A DNA stretch of 64,000 nt from DATAPD01 sp036265385 (GCA_036265385.1 DATAPD010000018.1:1-64000), one strand, 5' to 3'; shown: positions 18,368 to 28,477, counted from the first letter of the stretch. The notes: a model not told the origin generated them from the letters alone. Made by a program: numbers and translations.

Positions 18368-20637
18368 AAAGCATTTTGATGACTGCTTTGTTGCTGACGT
18401 GTGCCATGAGCTTTGCGAAAGAGAAGGATGCTGTGCCTTTGCCTGAGGTCGGCAGCGTTTCGTTGTCACTCGACGAGTACAACCGCCTGATTGAACTGGC
18501 CAGCAAACCGCCCAAGAAGCTCGACCTGCCGCCACTGAGTTACTCGCTGAAGTGCGCCGATCTCCGGATCCGCGTCGAAGACGACGATGTGCGCGGCACG
18601 TTGCGATTGGAGGGAGAAGTTTTCAAGAAAGGGATGGTGAAGGTTCCACTGACTTCCGGCATGACCGTGCTTGAAGCGAAACAGCAAGGCCAGGTCCTTC
18701 CGCTCCAACAGGAGCGTGGAACGGAAATGGCTGTGCTCAGTGGGCCTGGCGAATTTTCGATCGAATTAGAAGTCGCTTTGCCTGTTGCGATTGAAGCTGG
18801 CCGTGCGTCGTTCACTCTGCCAACTCCTGCAGCGGGAAGTGTGCGCCTTGCGCTCAGCATTCCGGGAGAACACACGAACGTGAAGATGAATCCGGGGCTG
18901 ATTACGGAACGCAGCTCGGATAAGGGACGCACAGCGATCGAAGCCGTACTCGAACCTGGACGCAATGCGTGGGTGTACTGGACAACGAGAGAGGTTGTCA
19001 CGCAGGCCGTTCCGAAGGAAGCGCGATTTGTCGCCAGCGCAAAGACGATGGTGTCGGTCAGTGAGGCTGAATTGCGAAGCGCAAGTCTCGTCGAAGTCAA
19101 CGTGATCCAAGGCGAACCTGAGCAGTTCGAATTGACGATCCCTTCTGGATTCGAAGTAACCGGCGTGACTGGACCAACGCTCGATGCGAGCGAAGTCCAA
19201 TCTGGAGTGCTCACTCTGCGCGTGAACGCGCCAGCACAACGCAACCACCAATTCCTGGTCTCCATGGAAAAGGCGCTGAGTTCAACGTCAACCGATGCTC
19301 CTTTTCTGTCGATCAAAAACGCACAGCGCGAGACCGGCGAAGTTTTGGTGGAGGGCGCGGGAACGCTGGAACTGACTGCAAAAGAAGGCGGCGGGTTGAA
19401 GCGGATGGATGTGAAAGAAGCGAACCCGTACTTGAGGTCGCTCGGTCATTATCCTCCGCAGGCGGCGTTTCGCTATCACCGGCAACCAAGCGAGATGCCG
19501 ACACTCGCACTCGAGTGGGTGCGATTTCCAGATGCGGGTGTTCTGGCTGCGGTGGCTGAAAATGCAGAGATCACGACTCTCGTAACGACAGAGGGAAAAA
19601 CACTGACCGAAGTCAAACTCACTGTCAAAAATCAGGCGCAACCGTTTTTGAAAGTGGGATTACCGGCTGGCGCAACAATTCTTTCCGCCGATGTCGAAGG
19701 CGAAAAGGTGAAACCCGTGCAAGGTCCCGATGGAAACCGCGTGCCACTGTTACGCGCAGGATTTCGTCCGACGGGCTCGTACACGGTTTCCTATGTGTTC
19801 ATGCATTCGGGAGCGCCATTCGCGAAGAAGGGTGGATCGGAGCTCGTGCTGCCGAACATGGATGTGCCGATCAGCGTGATGCACTGGGAAGTTTTTCTAC
19901 CCGAACGCTACAAGGTGAAAGACTTCGGTGGCGATGTGACGCCGGAGGAGTTGATGCAGGCGCGACAATTCGACGAATTGGCCCAGTTCAGCGCACTTGG
20001 CAAAGTCAGTGGAGGAGTTGATGGCGGCTCGGGTGCGGGTGTGGGCCCGGGACACGCCGGAGGGATCGCTGGCGGCATTTACGGACGCACCATCGGAGGT
20101 CCGATTTCGAAAGATTTCATCATGCCGCCGTTAATGCCGGGACAAATAGGTGGGTTCCTGGTGGATCCGACGGGCGCTCCGTTACCGAATGCGACTGTGA
20201 AGGTGAAGTCGCTTGATACGGGCGAGGAACGGATTGCTGTCACCGATCCGCAAGGATTCTGGATGGCTTCCGGCTTTCGCTCGGGTCGAGTGGAAGTGCG
20301 CGCCGACGCGACGGGGTTCAACTCAATGACCAATACGTTCAACTATGACGCGAACCGCCCACCGCGGCACGACATGAGGTTGGAGCTCGGAGCTGCAACG
20401 GAGACCGTGGAAGTCACAGGCGAGGCTTCACAAATCGAATTGCGGAACGGGCGTGACATCAAGAAGCAGGCGGCAACGGCTCCTGCGTCAGCGAACGTTA
20501 CGAACTTGCAGCGTCGCGTGGCAGGCGTCTTGCCAGTTGCAGTCGATGTTCCCAAGGCCGGCGTTTCTTTCCGCTTCATGCGGGCCTTGGTGCTGGATGA
20601 GGAGACACGAGTCACGTTCAATTACAAAACGAGGTGA
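18364..20637 (+). CDS. Secreted envelope protein with carboxypeptidase-regulatory-like module
   Basis: 757 residues, translationally coupled to the preceding gene by ATGA. Signal peptide MKSILMTALLLTCAMSFA. Residues about 20-550 align along their length with the upstream paralog (DEYNRLIEL ... RLEGEVFKKGMVKVPL ... LEVALPVAIEAG ... GLITERSS). A Gly-rich linker (about 555-580) is followed by a carboxypeptidase-regulatory-like beta-sandwich (GGFLVDPTGAPLPNATVKVK ... ETVEVTGEAS, about 592-695) absent from the paralog. The end, RVAGVLPVAVDVPKAGVSF, is shared again, so the module was inserted before the common C-terminus. Such domains are typical of acidobacterial surface and TonB-linked proteins. 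The pair may form a hetero-oligomer; no ligand is evident. Confidence 0.78.
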   Translation: MKSILMTALLLTCAMSFAKEKDAVPLPEVGSVSLSLDEYNRLIELASKPPKKLDLPPLSYSLKCADLRIRVEDDDVRGTLRLEGEVFKKGMVKVPLTSGMTVLEAKQQGQVLPLQQERGTEMAVLSGPGEFSIELEVALPVAIEAGRASFTLPTPAAGSVRLALSIPGEHTNVKMNPGLITERSSDKGRTAIEAVLEPGRNAWVYWTTREVVTQAVPKEARFVASAKTMVSVSEAELRSASLVEVNVIQGEPEQFELTIPSGFEVTGVTGPTLDASEVQSGVLTLRVNAPAQRNHQFLVSMEKALSSTSTDAPFLSIKNAQRETGEVLVEGAGTLELTAKEGGGLKRMDVKEANPYLRSLGHYPPQAAFRYHRQPSEMPTLALEWVRFPDAGVLAAVAENAEITTLVTTEGKTLTEVKLTVKNQAQPFLKVGLPAGATILSADVEGEKVKPVQGPDGNRVPLLRAGFRPTGSYTVSYVFMHSGAPFAKKGGSELVLPNMDVPISVMHWEVFLPERYKVKDFGGDVTPEELMQARQFDELAQFSALGKVSGGVDGGSGAGVGPGHAGGIAGGIYGRTIGGPISKDFIMPPLMPGQIGGFLVDPTGAPLPNATVKVKSLDTGEERIAVTDPQGFWMASGFRSGRVEVRADATGFNSMTNTFNYDANRPPRHDMRLELGAATETVEVTGEASQIELRNGRDIKKQAATAPASANVTNLQRRVAGVLPVAVDVPKAGVSFRFMRALVLDEETRVTFNYKTR

Positions 20638-20666
20638 CGCGAAAACTGGAAGGTACTGGGAAGAGC

Positions 20667-21467
20667 CTAACGCCCAGCGGCTTGGCTTCGGCCCCCCGCG
20701 GCGTCCTTGGGCGGCACCCAGTACACTTCCTCCTTCGTGAAGTCCTTCTGAAATCCGATACGGTGCAGGATGGCCTTGCTGTGTTCGATCATCTGTGGGT
20801 GTCCGCAGAGATAGGCGAGTGAGTTCCGCGAATTCAGACCCCAGCGATCGGCGTACTTGCGCAGCAGGTCATCGACACGTCCGGTCTCGCCTGTCCACTT
20901 TTCGTCCTCCCAAGGTCGGCTGATGGTCGCGACATACTCAAGCCACGGCACCTGCTCGGCGATGCGCGCCAGTTCTTCGCGATATCCGAACTCCCACGAG
21001 CGGCTCGCACCATTGAGCAGGAAAAGCTTGTGGCCGCTAGGGAACGCACCTTCTTGCCAGGCTTTCGAGCAGGCGCGTATGTAACTTACAAACGGCGCGA
21101 CTCCAGTCACAGTTGAAACCAGCAGATGATTCGTGCGGCCAGGCTTCGAGGTCTCAAGTGTGAATCGGCCTTTTGGAACTCTCCGCATCAGGAGTTGATC
21201 GCCGACCTGCAGATCGTAGAGCTGAGGAGTGAGTTCTCCGTGGGGCACAAGTTCGACGAAGAATTCGATTTCACGCTCGTGTGGTGCTGATGCGATCGAA
21301 TAAGCCCGCTCCCAACGTCGGTCGGGGCCTTCGAGTCCGAGCGTTGCGTATTGTCCTGGCGCAAATTCGAAAGCGCCGCCTGCGTCGATGCGGATCGCCC
21401 ATAAGTCCGGAGCGATATCGACACGTTGGGTGACACGAGCGCGGAAATGCTTCTCGTCAGCTTGCAC
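20667..21467 (-). CDS. fpr: Ferredoxin--NADP(+) reductase
   Basis: 266 residues. The FAD domain has FAPGQYATLGL and RAYSIAS (residues 54-60), the flavin-binding RxYS motif. The NADP(H) domain has VTGVAPFVSYIRAC, the long linker typical of bacterial FprA/Fpr enzymes, and LAYLCGHPQMIEHSK near the end. It transfers electrons between NADPH and ferredoxin or flavodoxin in the cytoplasm. The C-terminus runs past the usual Trp/Tyr end (VYWVPPKD) by about ten residues. It is convergent with the envelope gene pair, only 29 bases from its end. Confidence 0.9.
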   Translation of the reverse strand: MQADEKHFRARVTQRVDIAPDLWAIRIDAGGAFEFAPGQYATLGLEGPDRRWERAYSIASAPHEREIEFFVELVPHGELTPQLYDLQVGDQLLMRRVPKGRFTLETSKPGRTNHLLVSTVTGVAPFVSYIRACSKAWQEGAFPSGHKLFLLNGASRSWEFGYREELARIAEQVPWLEYVATISRPWEDEKWTGETGRVDDLLRKYADRWGLNSRNSLAYLCGHPQMIEHSKAILHRIGFQKDFTKEEVYWVPPKDAAGGRSQAAGR

Positions 21468-21741
21468 CTTGGCACCCCAGGGAAGGATTTAGTTACAGTG
21501 TACGCGCATTCCATGCAACGGATTAGCCAAACCTGGTGCATGCAAGAAAGCAGACATCGACTGTGGAGCAAGTGGATTCAGAATGTTGCAGCTGCAGAGA
21601 ATTAGTTCTCCTCGTGACGAGGAACATCGGCGGTAGGGCGCTCGAAAAATTTGCACGTACACGTGTGTGCACGTCAGTTTTCTGTACAAAAGAAAACGGC
21701 CGGGACCAGCGGCCCTTCGAATCGCTCCGCTTAAATTTCGG

Positions 21742-24700
21742 CTACGGATCGCTAGCCGGAAAGGGCAATTGCGTCCCCGCCGTTACCTCGAACCGTGTCG
21801 GCTTCAAGGTAACGGATGCATCGGGATTGTAATAGTCATAAAGGACTGAGGGCGCTGTCTCTGCTCTCATGGCAAATCTCGGCCGGAACTCAAACGTAAA
21901 GTCTGATCCGCCGGCGATTGGCCACATGTAAAAGATTACCCGGTCCGGCTGCACTTCATATCGGGAAACTGTGTTTTCTGACGCAAGCGCACGTTCCAGG
22001 CTTTCTCGATCCACATCTGCCCCCGGGGGCAAGCCGACTTCGCCGAGCATCATTCCGTACCCGCGATGGCCCACTCTTTCGGCATGAATCCGCGCATGAA
22101 TCTTGTCATCGGTGGTTGCTGACGGCTTCGAGTACGTGACATTGAAACTGAGCGTGCTGGTTGAATTGGTTTCAGCGTTCACGATCGAAGCATCCTGCCA
22201 GGGCACGTACGCCTCAAGCACGAACTGGGCATCGAAGAGAGATCCACCAGAGGAATCCAATTCAATGCGATTTTCTCCCGCAGCGATTAGGCCCGTCACA
22301 TCCAGTTCGATCGGAGGTACGACTGTACGTCCGGGAGGCCACAGGAGACTCTTTGCTTCTTTCCCATTGACCCGTATTTTCAACTCACCAGCTTGGTCTT
22401 GCGCAGGTGAGGCAATGCTCAGCATTGTCTTCAGTACTTGAACCGTGGTTTGCCCGCTGTACCACATCCCCTCGCGGTCCGTGTCTCTCAGAAGAGAGAT
22501 CAGTCCTTGTCGCTGGAGTTTCTTGGTATCATCCCCGGAAATCGCTGCCAGTGCTCGCATTACCATAGCCGTGGACTCCAGCCGTCCTGTCTTTCCCCAG
22601 CCATAGAAGGGCGTGTTGCGTTCAAGGCTCCAGTACGCGCCTTGTCCCTCGAAGTGAATGTTTTTCTGTAACCAATTCGACAGCTGATTTGCTGTTTGGA
22701 TATCTCCCGCTGCTTTCGCTGCTAGTCCATAGCTGGCGACGACGTAGGGTTCGTCGAGCAAATCGCGGTGTGCTGCCAGAAAGTGTAATGACTTCTCGAG
22801 CGCCGCTTTACGTGCTTTCGTGCGCTCCGTGTCAGCGTCCGAGAGCTGCGTTAGAGTTTGGGCGACATATGCGGTGGCAAGCAGCGCATCTTTGTCGTCT
22901 CTGTCCCACCGTAAGTGCCAACTCCCATCGTCGCGTTGCTGTTGGATCAGCCAAACCTCTGCATGCTCCGCCACGGCAGGATCTACCTCAATCAAATTGG
23001 AGGCCCGGGATAGAAAATCCAATGCATAGGCGGTTAAGGAGATATCCGCTTCATCCCGGGTGCCCCAGTACGAAAATCCTCCGGTCGTTCGTTGGTATGC
23101 AAGCAGTCGTTCATAGCCCGCCACAACATAACGCTGAGCTTTTCGTGCAACCGGCGGCTTGTCCTTTTCATTTGCATAGATTTCGGAGAGCAGAACACTC
23201 GGATACGTGGAGGAAATCGTCTGTTCACCGCATCCGTGAGGACGCTCGAGGCCTGCCTCGAGATTCTCCACGACGTGTGCAAGCAGATTCGGATAAATTT
23301 TCGCGTGAGCTCGTACAGAACCCGGGATCGCATTCTCAGGCACTTGAAGCGTGAGCAGGCCTGTCTTGTCGATTACGCTGCTTGCCGTCTGCGTATCGGG
23401 GCGCCCGAACGGATGCACAGCAATTGTCTTCTGCACTGCGTCGCTCACACTTTGATTGGCAACGCTGACCTGTTGCTTACCTGCGCTCACCGAAGCGGAT
23501 GTTCGGTAATGGAATAGTGCCCGAGAGGCGTCCCCGGCTTCAACGTGAACCGGGACTTCCGGCGGACTTGTGAGTGTGAACCAATTCTCCGGTTTCATCA
23601 CAGCCTTCAACGTCTGCGCGCGATCCAGGTAGTTCCGCAACACGACTGGATATTCAATCTCATCTCCCTCGGTCAGAACGCGCGGAGGGTCGTGTTCAAG
23701 AAAGAATGGCTGAAATGCTCTCAGGTCTTTCTCCACGTGCCCCAGTTCACCATTCTTGGTAGATGCGACCGCCGTGAGACGCCAGGTGGTGATGTTGTCG
23801 GCGAACTTGAAATTCAATCGAGCATGACCACGCTGGTCAGTGATGAGCGCGGGCTCCCACAGCATGGTCTCGGGGAAATCCTGGCGCAGCCGAGGCGTGC
23901 TCATCAGCGCGGGATTCGCGCTCGCGATTCCAGGCGCAAGTTTCACAAGACAGGAGAAATTTCTGGCAGCTACAACCGACGAATTCATCGTTTCCAGTTG
24001 GACAGGTGCAGCCTCCACATTTACAGTTTCGGTCCTTCCGCCCACCGATAACTCAAAATGGACCTCGGTCAAATTGCTGGCTTGAACGGGCACGGATCCG
24101 AGCCGCGCCGTGCGAAACCCTTGGGCGGAGGCTTGTAGTTGGTAAGTGCCAGGGGGCAGATTTCTCAACTGGAAATTGCCCAGAACGTCGGTCTTTGTGG
24201 AAAATTTCTCGGCTGTAAGCTCGCGCACAGCATCTACTGAGGCATTCGAAATAACCGCTCCCATTTCGTCGGCAACGACACCCAGGATTGCGCCCATGCT
24301 CTCATTGAGACTGATTGCAGCAGCGTTGGGCCTCGGGCGGCTATCCTGCGCACCTTGATCAGCCACCAAAATTGAATACGACGCGACTTGAGCATCATCA
24401 GCTGTTCCTTGCTGCAAATCGCGCCCTGGGCTGAAAACCGCGACTTGCTTCCGGACCAAGATTACGGGTTCACTGGTCCGGGATCCGGAGGAAGCCTCAC
24501 GCTGCTGAATTCGTATGCGATCGCCGTATTCCCTCTGCTTTCGAATGAGGACGTAGAAAGGGCTGCCCCATGGATCCCGTAACTGATCGAAGTCAACTCC
24601 TTGATTGCTTAACATCTCCCGGAATGCTGTTTCGTCCGCGGGATACTTGCCGGTACGCGAGACATAAAGACTGAGAATTTGCTCTATCTTTTCTCTTGAC

Positions 24701-27657
24701 TTGGCGAAGTAGTTCACGCTTCCGGTCCACACGACAGTTTCGAGAGGCTTGCCCTTCTCATTTACCTCGCCGACGCTGAGCACTCGAGATATGAAACTTG
24801 AGCCGGACACCTCGAACTGCGTTACATAGGGTTTTCCCCAAGGATCACGCAGCGCTTCGAAATCCACGCCGTATTTACTCAGTTCGACATCGAGCGTGTT
24901 TCTGTCGCGAATGAATCTCCCTTCCTTTTCGAATAATGAGTCGCTCGCTCGTTGAATCGATTCCCCGTAGTACGTGAAATATTCTTCCCGTATGTCTCGA
25001 GCCCTGAAGTCGTCCGCTGTATCGAATGTCTTGTCTGGGCCCGCCGATTCCAACGAAACAACGAAATTGCTCGCCCGGGTATTCGCAAGGTAGCGATAGG
25101 GTGTTCCCCATGGATCGCGCAATGAGTTGAGGTCCAACCCATTTTGGAGTGCTGCCTCCAGCACTTGCTTCATTGAGAGCGGCAGCTTGCCTTCCTCGTT
25201 GCGACTGTCGAGAAAAGTCACGATCGGCTTGACTTGCTTGTCGAAAAATTTGCTGAATGCCTGCGAACCGCTGGTCCTCGAGTCGTCGCTCTCGATCTCG
25301 GGCGAAGCCCCATACGTATTTTGGAGAAGATATTCTGCGACGAGATCGAGGTCTTGTGGAATGGGCTCGGTCAAGTCCAGCTGGTCCAAATCATCGCGTG
25401 TGACACCTGAGAATTCGGCGTCGAAGATTGTGGACCACAGGGACCAGCGCCACGAACCCCACGCGCTCCCGAATTCTTCGTCAGTGCGCGTGCGCTCTTC
25501 GACCGCTTGGTCCACTACTTTTATACCGAGCGCGCTTTCTGACCCGGTGTGATCCGGAAGATGCACGGAAATCCGAGCCACACCTTCCTCACCTGGACGG
25601 TATTCATCTTTGTCGAGCTTTAAATCGATGCCGAGCTGGCGCTTCTTTGGATAAAGAACAGTGCGTGAGCCCATGAGCCAGCGATAATCGTCAGAATCCC
25701 TGTCGAGTGAGTAAGCAAAAACCGTGACTTCATCAGTGAAACGCGGGTCGTAGGGAAATGAAACTGAGAATTGACCTTTGCCCAGGGAAACATTTTGGCT
25801 CACCAGTACTGATCCGTCGCGCACAGCTTGCACGACAACATGCGTCACCGGCTGGACGGAACGCAGAGTCACGTCGATCGGATCGCCCGCTTTATAAATC
25901 GTTCGAGTGCCAGAGATTTGGATGAAATTCTGATCATAAGAATAGATTGTCTCCTGAGCGGTGCCTTTTTTCCCTTGTGCATCGCGTGCTTCGGCTAGCA
26001 GCGTATCGTGTTCGTCATCTATGTCGAGTTTCAGACCACTAGCTTTGCCGAGCCCGTACTTGTTGGTCTCAATGGTGGGGAGTTGCTGCTTGACAGCGGA
26101 ATGATTGTTTTCATTGACCAGGCTAAGCTTTACCTTGCAGCGCGCGGGGGTTCCATCCGCATAAAAAGTAGAAACATAGTACGACTGTGGTAATGGCGCG
26201 GCAGTGCCCTGTGCTGATACCAGATACACATGGATTGGATCGCGAGTGATGCGTAGTGTTGTCCGGCGCTGCTCGGTACGGCCCGTTGTGAGATCGGTAA
26301 CATAGGCGGCGATTCTTATGTCTCGATATCGCCCACGGTCTTCCAGGTCTTTGTGTTTTTCAGCAAGATCGAAACGAGCGGTGAAGATCCCATCGCGATT
26401 CAATTCGCCAGCATAGACCTGTCCTTCGTCCGCCTCCCACTTCTGCTTGCGAAAGTTCCAATTCCTTTCTTTTTCCTCTACGATTCGAACTTTTCCGCGC
26501 TTCACCGGTTGTCCGAATAAGTATTCGGCCGAGACTGTGACTTCCGCATTCTGGGTTGGGAGATAGTAGGGTTGGTCCCCTTTTGCGGTAACGCGGAAGT
26601 TGGGCAAGTCATAACGATAAACACGCACCGATTTCACGCTTTGCCTTCCGCGTTCACTGTCCTCTTCGCGTTGTGCCGAGACTGTGAGTTGATAGCTGCC
26701 CTGGCGAGCGTTTGTTGGAATCACCCAATCAAATGGTGCCACCCCGAATTCGTTGGTGGTGACGCTCTGTCGAGAAACAAGCGTCTCTTCCTCATCTCTG
26801 ATGCGAACGTCAAGGATTGCTTTCTCGACGGCTTTGCGGCCGGAGTCAAAATAAAGAGCGCGCGCGTGCAAGGTCTGGCCCGGCTGGTAGATATCTTTGT
26901 CGCTGTCCACCAGGAGATAACTGGCGGCGGCGAACTCAATGTCCTGTTCGAGAGAACGCTCGACCACTCCAACTCTTGCCCCCACATGCAGTTCGCCATC
27001 CTGGACAGCCAGATTGTTGGGGATCGTAAACTCGAGAGTGGCATTGCCGCTGGAGTCTGTGCGCGCCTTCGAAGTCAGGTGTTCCGTTTCGCGCATGCCC
27101 TCCCATGTGATCTCGGCATTTACAGGTATTCTGCGAAGAGGCTTCCTGTCGCCGCTCTGAACGTGCACGCGCACCTGATATGGACGTCCGCTCGCCGTGA
27201 CACGTGCTGCTGCCGCAGTGAGAACGAAAGGATCCGTGGCCGCAGAGCGCAACGCCTCGATGCCCGTGGCAAGAATGTCCCCACTCTCCGCACGCAACTC
27301 ATACTTCAAACGCATCCAATGAAGGTCTTTCAAGTCTTCGACGGGAAGACCATGAAAAGGACGAGGCAGGACAGCAATGATGTGTTTTTGTCCCGCGTGG
27401 AGAACAACGTTGTTCCTGACTTGCGCCCAAGCGACATCCTCAGGATCAACGAGAGTGACCTGCATAGTTGCTGGCATCTGCCTATTTTGTTGTGGCAGCG
27501 GAATTGTAAGTGCGAGGCGTTGCTCACTTACTTCGATACATGTGGCCGGAGCCCGCGTTTTTGGCGATGCTGTAACTGCTTCGTGCTGAGCATGGAGGCT
27601 CTCAATGAAACAAGTGAGAGATAGTAGTAAGAAAGCGCAAAGACGAAGCCGGCCCAT
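21742..27657 (-). CDS. Thioester alpha-2-macroglobulin family protein with GspG-like and CarboxypepD-reg-like insertions
   Basis: 1971 residues with a signal peptide (about 1-23) and no lipobox, unlike the common YfhM-type lipoprotein. MG-type beta-sandwiches fill roughly 110-780, with the MG2-type segment DSDKDIYQPGQTLHARALYF. Three repeats with RDPWG (Asp848, Asp938, Asp1028, exactly 90 residues apart) resemble the C-terminal part of type II secretion pseudopilin GspG, including SAGPDKTFDTADDF and a later SPGRDLQQGTADDAQ. A carboxypeptidase-regulatory-like domain lies near 1115-1190. The thioester motif HGCGEQ (Cys about 1476) is followed by the alpha/alpha toroid (FSYWGTRDEADISLTAYALD). 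Such proteins trap invading proteases in the periplasm or outside. No penicillin-binding protein 1C gene is adjacent. Confidence 0.88.
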   Translation of the reverse strand: MGRLRLCAFLLLSLTCFIESLHAQHEAVTASPKTRAPATCIEVSEQRLALTIPLPQQNRQMPATMQVTLVDPEDVAWAQVRNNVVLHAGQKHIIAVLPRPFHGLPVEDLKDLHWMRLKYELRAESGDILATGIEALRSAATDPFVLTAAAARVTASGRPYQVRVHVQSGDRKPLRRIPVNAEITWEGMRETEHLTSKARTDSSGNATLEFTIPNNLAVQDGELHVGARVGVVERSLEQDIEFAAASYLLVDSDKDIYQPGQTLHARALYFDSGRKAVEKAILDVRIRDEEETLVSRQSVTTNEFGVAPFDWVIPTNARQGSYQLTVSAQREEDSERGRQSVKSVRVYRYDLPNFRVTAKGDQPYYLPTQNAEVTVSAEYLFGQPVKRGKVRIVEEKERNWNFRKQKWEADEGQVYAGELNRDGIFTARFDLAEKHKDLEDRGRYRDIRIAAYVTDLTTGRTEQRRTTLRITRDPIHVYLVSAQGTAAPLPQSYYVSTFYADGTPARCKVKLSLVNENNHSAVKQQLPTIETNKYGLGKASGLKLDIDDEHDTLLAEARDAQGKKGTAQETIYSYDQNFIQISGTRTIYKAGDPIDVTLRSVQPVTHVVVQAVRDGSVLVSQNVSLGKGQFSVSFPYDPRFTDEVTVFAYSLDRDSDDYRWLMGSRTVLYPKKRQLGIDLKLDKDEYRPGEEGVARISVHLPDHTGSESALGIKVVDQAVEERTRTDEEFGSAWGSWRWSLWSTIFDAEFSGVTRDDLDQLDLTEPIPQDLDLVAEYLLQNTYGASPEIESDDSRTSGSQAFSKFFDKQVKPIVTFLDSRNEEGKLPLSMKQVLEAALQNGLDLNSLRDPWGTPYRYLANTRASNFVVSLESAGPDKTFDTADDFRARDIREEYFTYYGESIQRASDSLFEKEGRFIRDRNTLDVELSKYGVDFEALRDPWGKPYVTQFEVSGSSFISRVLSVGEVNEKGKPLETVVWTGSVNYFAKSREKIEQILSLYVSRTGKYPADETAFREMLSNQGVDFDQLRDPWGSPFYVLIRKQREYGDRIRIQQREASSGSRTSEPVILVRKQVAVFSPGRDLQQGTADDAQVASYSILVADQGAQDSRPRPNAAAISLNESMGAILGVVADEMGAVISNASVDAVRELTAEKFSTKTDVLGNFQLRNLPPGTYQLQASAQGFRTARLGSVPVQASNLTEVHFELSVGGRTETVNVEAAPVQLETMNSSVVAARNFSCLVKLAPGIASANPALMSTPRLRQDFPETMLWEPALITDQRGHARLNFKFADNITTWRLTAVASTKNGELGHVEKDLRAFQPFFLEHDPPRVLTEGDEIEYPVVLRNYLDRAQTLKAVMKPENWFTLTSPPEVPVHVEAGDASRALFHYRTSASVSAGKQQVSVANQSVSDAVQKTIAVHPFGRPDTQTASSVIDKTGLLTLQVPENAIPGSVRAHAKIYPNLLAHVVENLEAGLERPHGCGEQTISSTYPSVLLSEIYANEKDKPPVARKAQRYVVAGYERLLAYQRTTGGFSYWGTRDEADISLTAYALDFLSRASNLIEVDPAVAEHAEVWLIQQQRDDGSWHLRWDRDDKDALLATAYVAQTLTQLSDADTERTKARKAALEKSLHFLAAHRDLLDEPYVVASYGLAAKAAGDIQTANQLSNWLQKNIHFEGQGAYWSLERNTPFYGWGKTGRLESTAMVMRALAAISGDDTKKLQRQGLISLLRDTDREGMWYSGQTTVQVLKTMLSIASPAQDQAGELKIRVNGKEAKSLLWPPGRTVVPPIELDVTGLIAAGENRIELDSSGGSLFDAQFVLEAYVPWQDASIVNAETNSTSTLSFNVTYSKPSATTDDKIHARIHAERVGHRGYGMMLGEVGLPPGADVDRESLERALASENTVSRYEVQPDRVIFYMWPIAGGSDFTFEFRPRFAMRAETAPSVLYDYYNPDASVTLKPTRFEVTAGTQLPFPASDP

Positions 27658-27760
27658 CTAAGAACCTCGAGTGAGGCGATGGTAGCACTAAATGTGCAGA
27701 AGTAAACGGCAGGGGCCTGCGCCACCTGAATCAGTTTTCGAGGATGCTGGTCGAAACGCG

Positions 27761-28477
27761 CTAAGTTTCGATTCCCACGTAACAGACGCGGCCGATGATG
27801 TAGTCGGACGGCTTCTTGTCGGGTTCAATCGTCAGCACCTCAACCGGGTAAGCCTGGTTGTGTGGACGCAGGATCAGATAGTTGTCGGCGTGCTCGACGT
27901 ACTTGACGGTCAGAGTTTCGTTCTTGCGAACCGCGTACATGTTGTTCTCGCCCTTGCGGTAAGAATGCAGGGCGTTGTAATGGCGATCGAGGAGGATGGT
28001 CGCGCCCGGCAACATGCGCGGATACATGCTCATGCCTTCGCGGGCGTCGACGCGGATGATGACGAAGCGTTCCCAGGTGTCGCGGTCGCCTTCCATATCG
28101 GCGCGCATGCGGCGCAGAAAGCTTTTCTTAAATTTCAGGATTTCGCGGACATGCATTTTCATGACGAGCGGCTGGGCGGCGGCCACGTCATCATCGACCA
28201 GCATGACGCTGTCGAATTCGTCATCGCTGGGAGCGGGGATGCTGGCCCGCTTGTTGACCTCGACGGGATCGAGCAGATCGAGCACGGAGAGATGCTGGAC
28301 GGCGAGCACTTTGTCCATGCCCTCGAGGCTCAAGCCGCGCTTGCGGTTGAGGAAGTTCGAGATGTGCGCCTGCTTGAACCCTGTCTGCTCCGCCAGTCGT
28401 AGCCCGGTGAGGTCTCCGTCCTCGATCCGGTCCCACAGGGTTTTGCGCAGATTTTCCTGCAAAGTGCGGAATTTCAT
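27761..28477 (-). CDS. XRE-type repressor with S24/LexA-like C-terminal domain
   Basis: 238 residues. Residues about 1-68 are a helix-turn-helix (GLRLAEQTGFKQAHISNFLN) of the XRE/CI family. Residues about 135-235 are an S24 peptidase-like fold with the catalytic Ser150 in EGMSMYPRMLPG and Lys192 in VRKNETLTVKYVE, as in LexA and CI. This suggests control by RecA-stimulated self-cleavage, but the linker has no obvious Ala-Gly cleavage site, so this is uncertain. It diverges from the small phage-type operon. One of the repeated AAGTAYA boxes lies five bases before its ATG, and no Shine-Dalgarno is visible, consistent with autorepression or a leaderless message. It may be a prophage or a domesticated regulator. 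Confidence 0.82.
   Translation of the reverse strand: MKFRTLQENLRKTLWDRIEDGDLTGLRLAEQTGFKQAHISNFLNRKRGLSLEGMDKVLAVQHLSVLDLLDPVEVNKRASIPAPSDDEFDSVMLVDDDVAAAQPLVMKMHVREILKFKKSFLRRMRADMEGDRDTWERFVIIRVDAREGMSMYPRMLPGATILLDRHYNALHSYRKGENNMYAVRKNETLTVKYVEHADNYLILRPHNQAYPVEVLTIEPDKKPSDYIIGRVCYVGIET

Noticed and set aside
21650..21675. Palindrome around ACACGTGT as an operator
   Set aside because: The arms are imperfect, and alternating GT/AC sequence gives such patterns by chance; no nearby regulator supports it.
26572..27624. A 350-codon open frame on the plus strand
   Set aside because: It lies antisense to the N-terminal part of the macroglobulin gene, has no signal or domain, and reflects the codon bias of the real gene.
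27692..28402. A 236-codon plus-strand frame opposite the repressor
   Set aside because: The minus-strand frame has clear HTH and S24 motifs; the plus-strand product (Asp/His/Val rich) is an antisense shadow.
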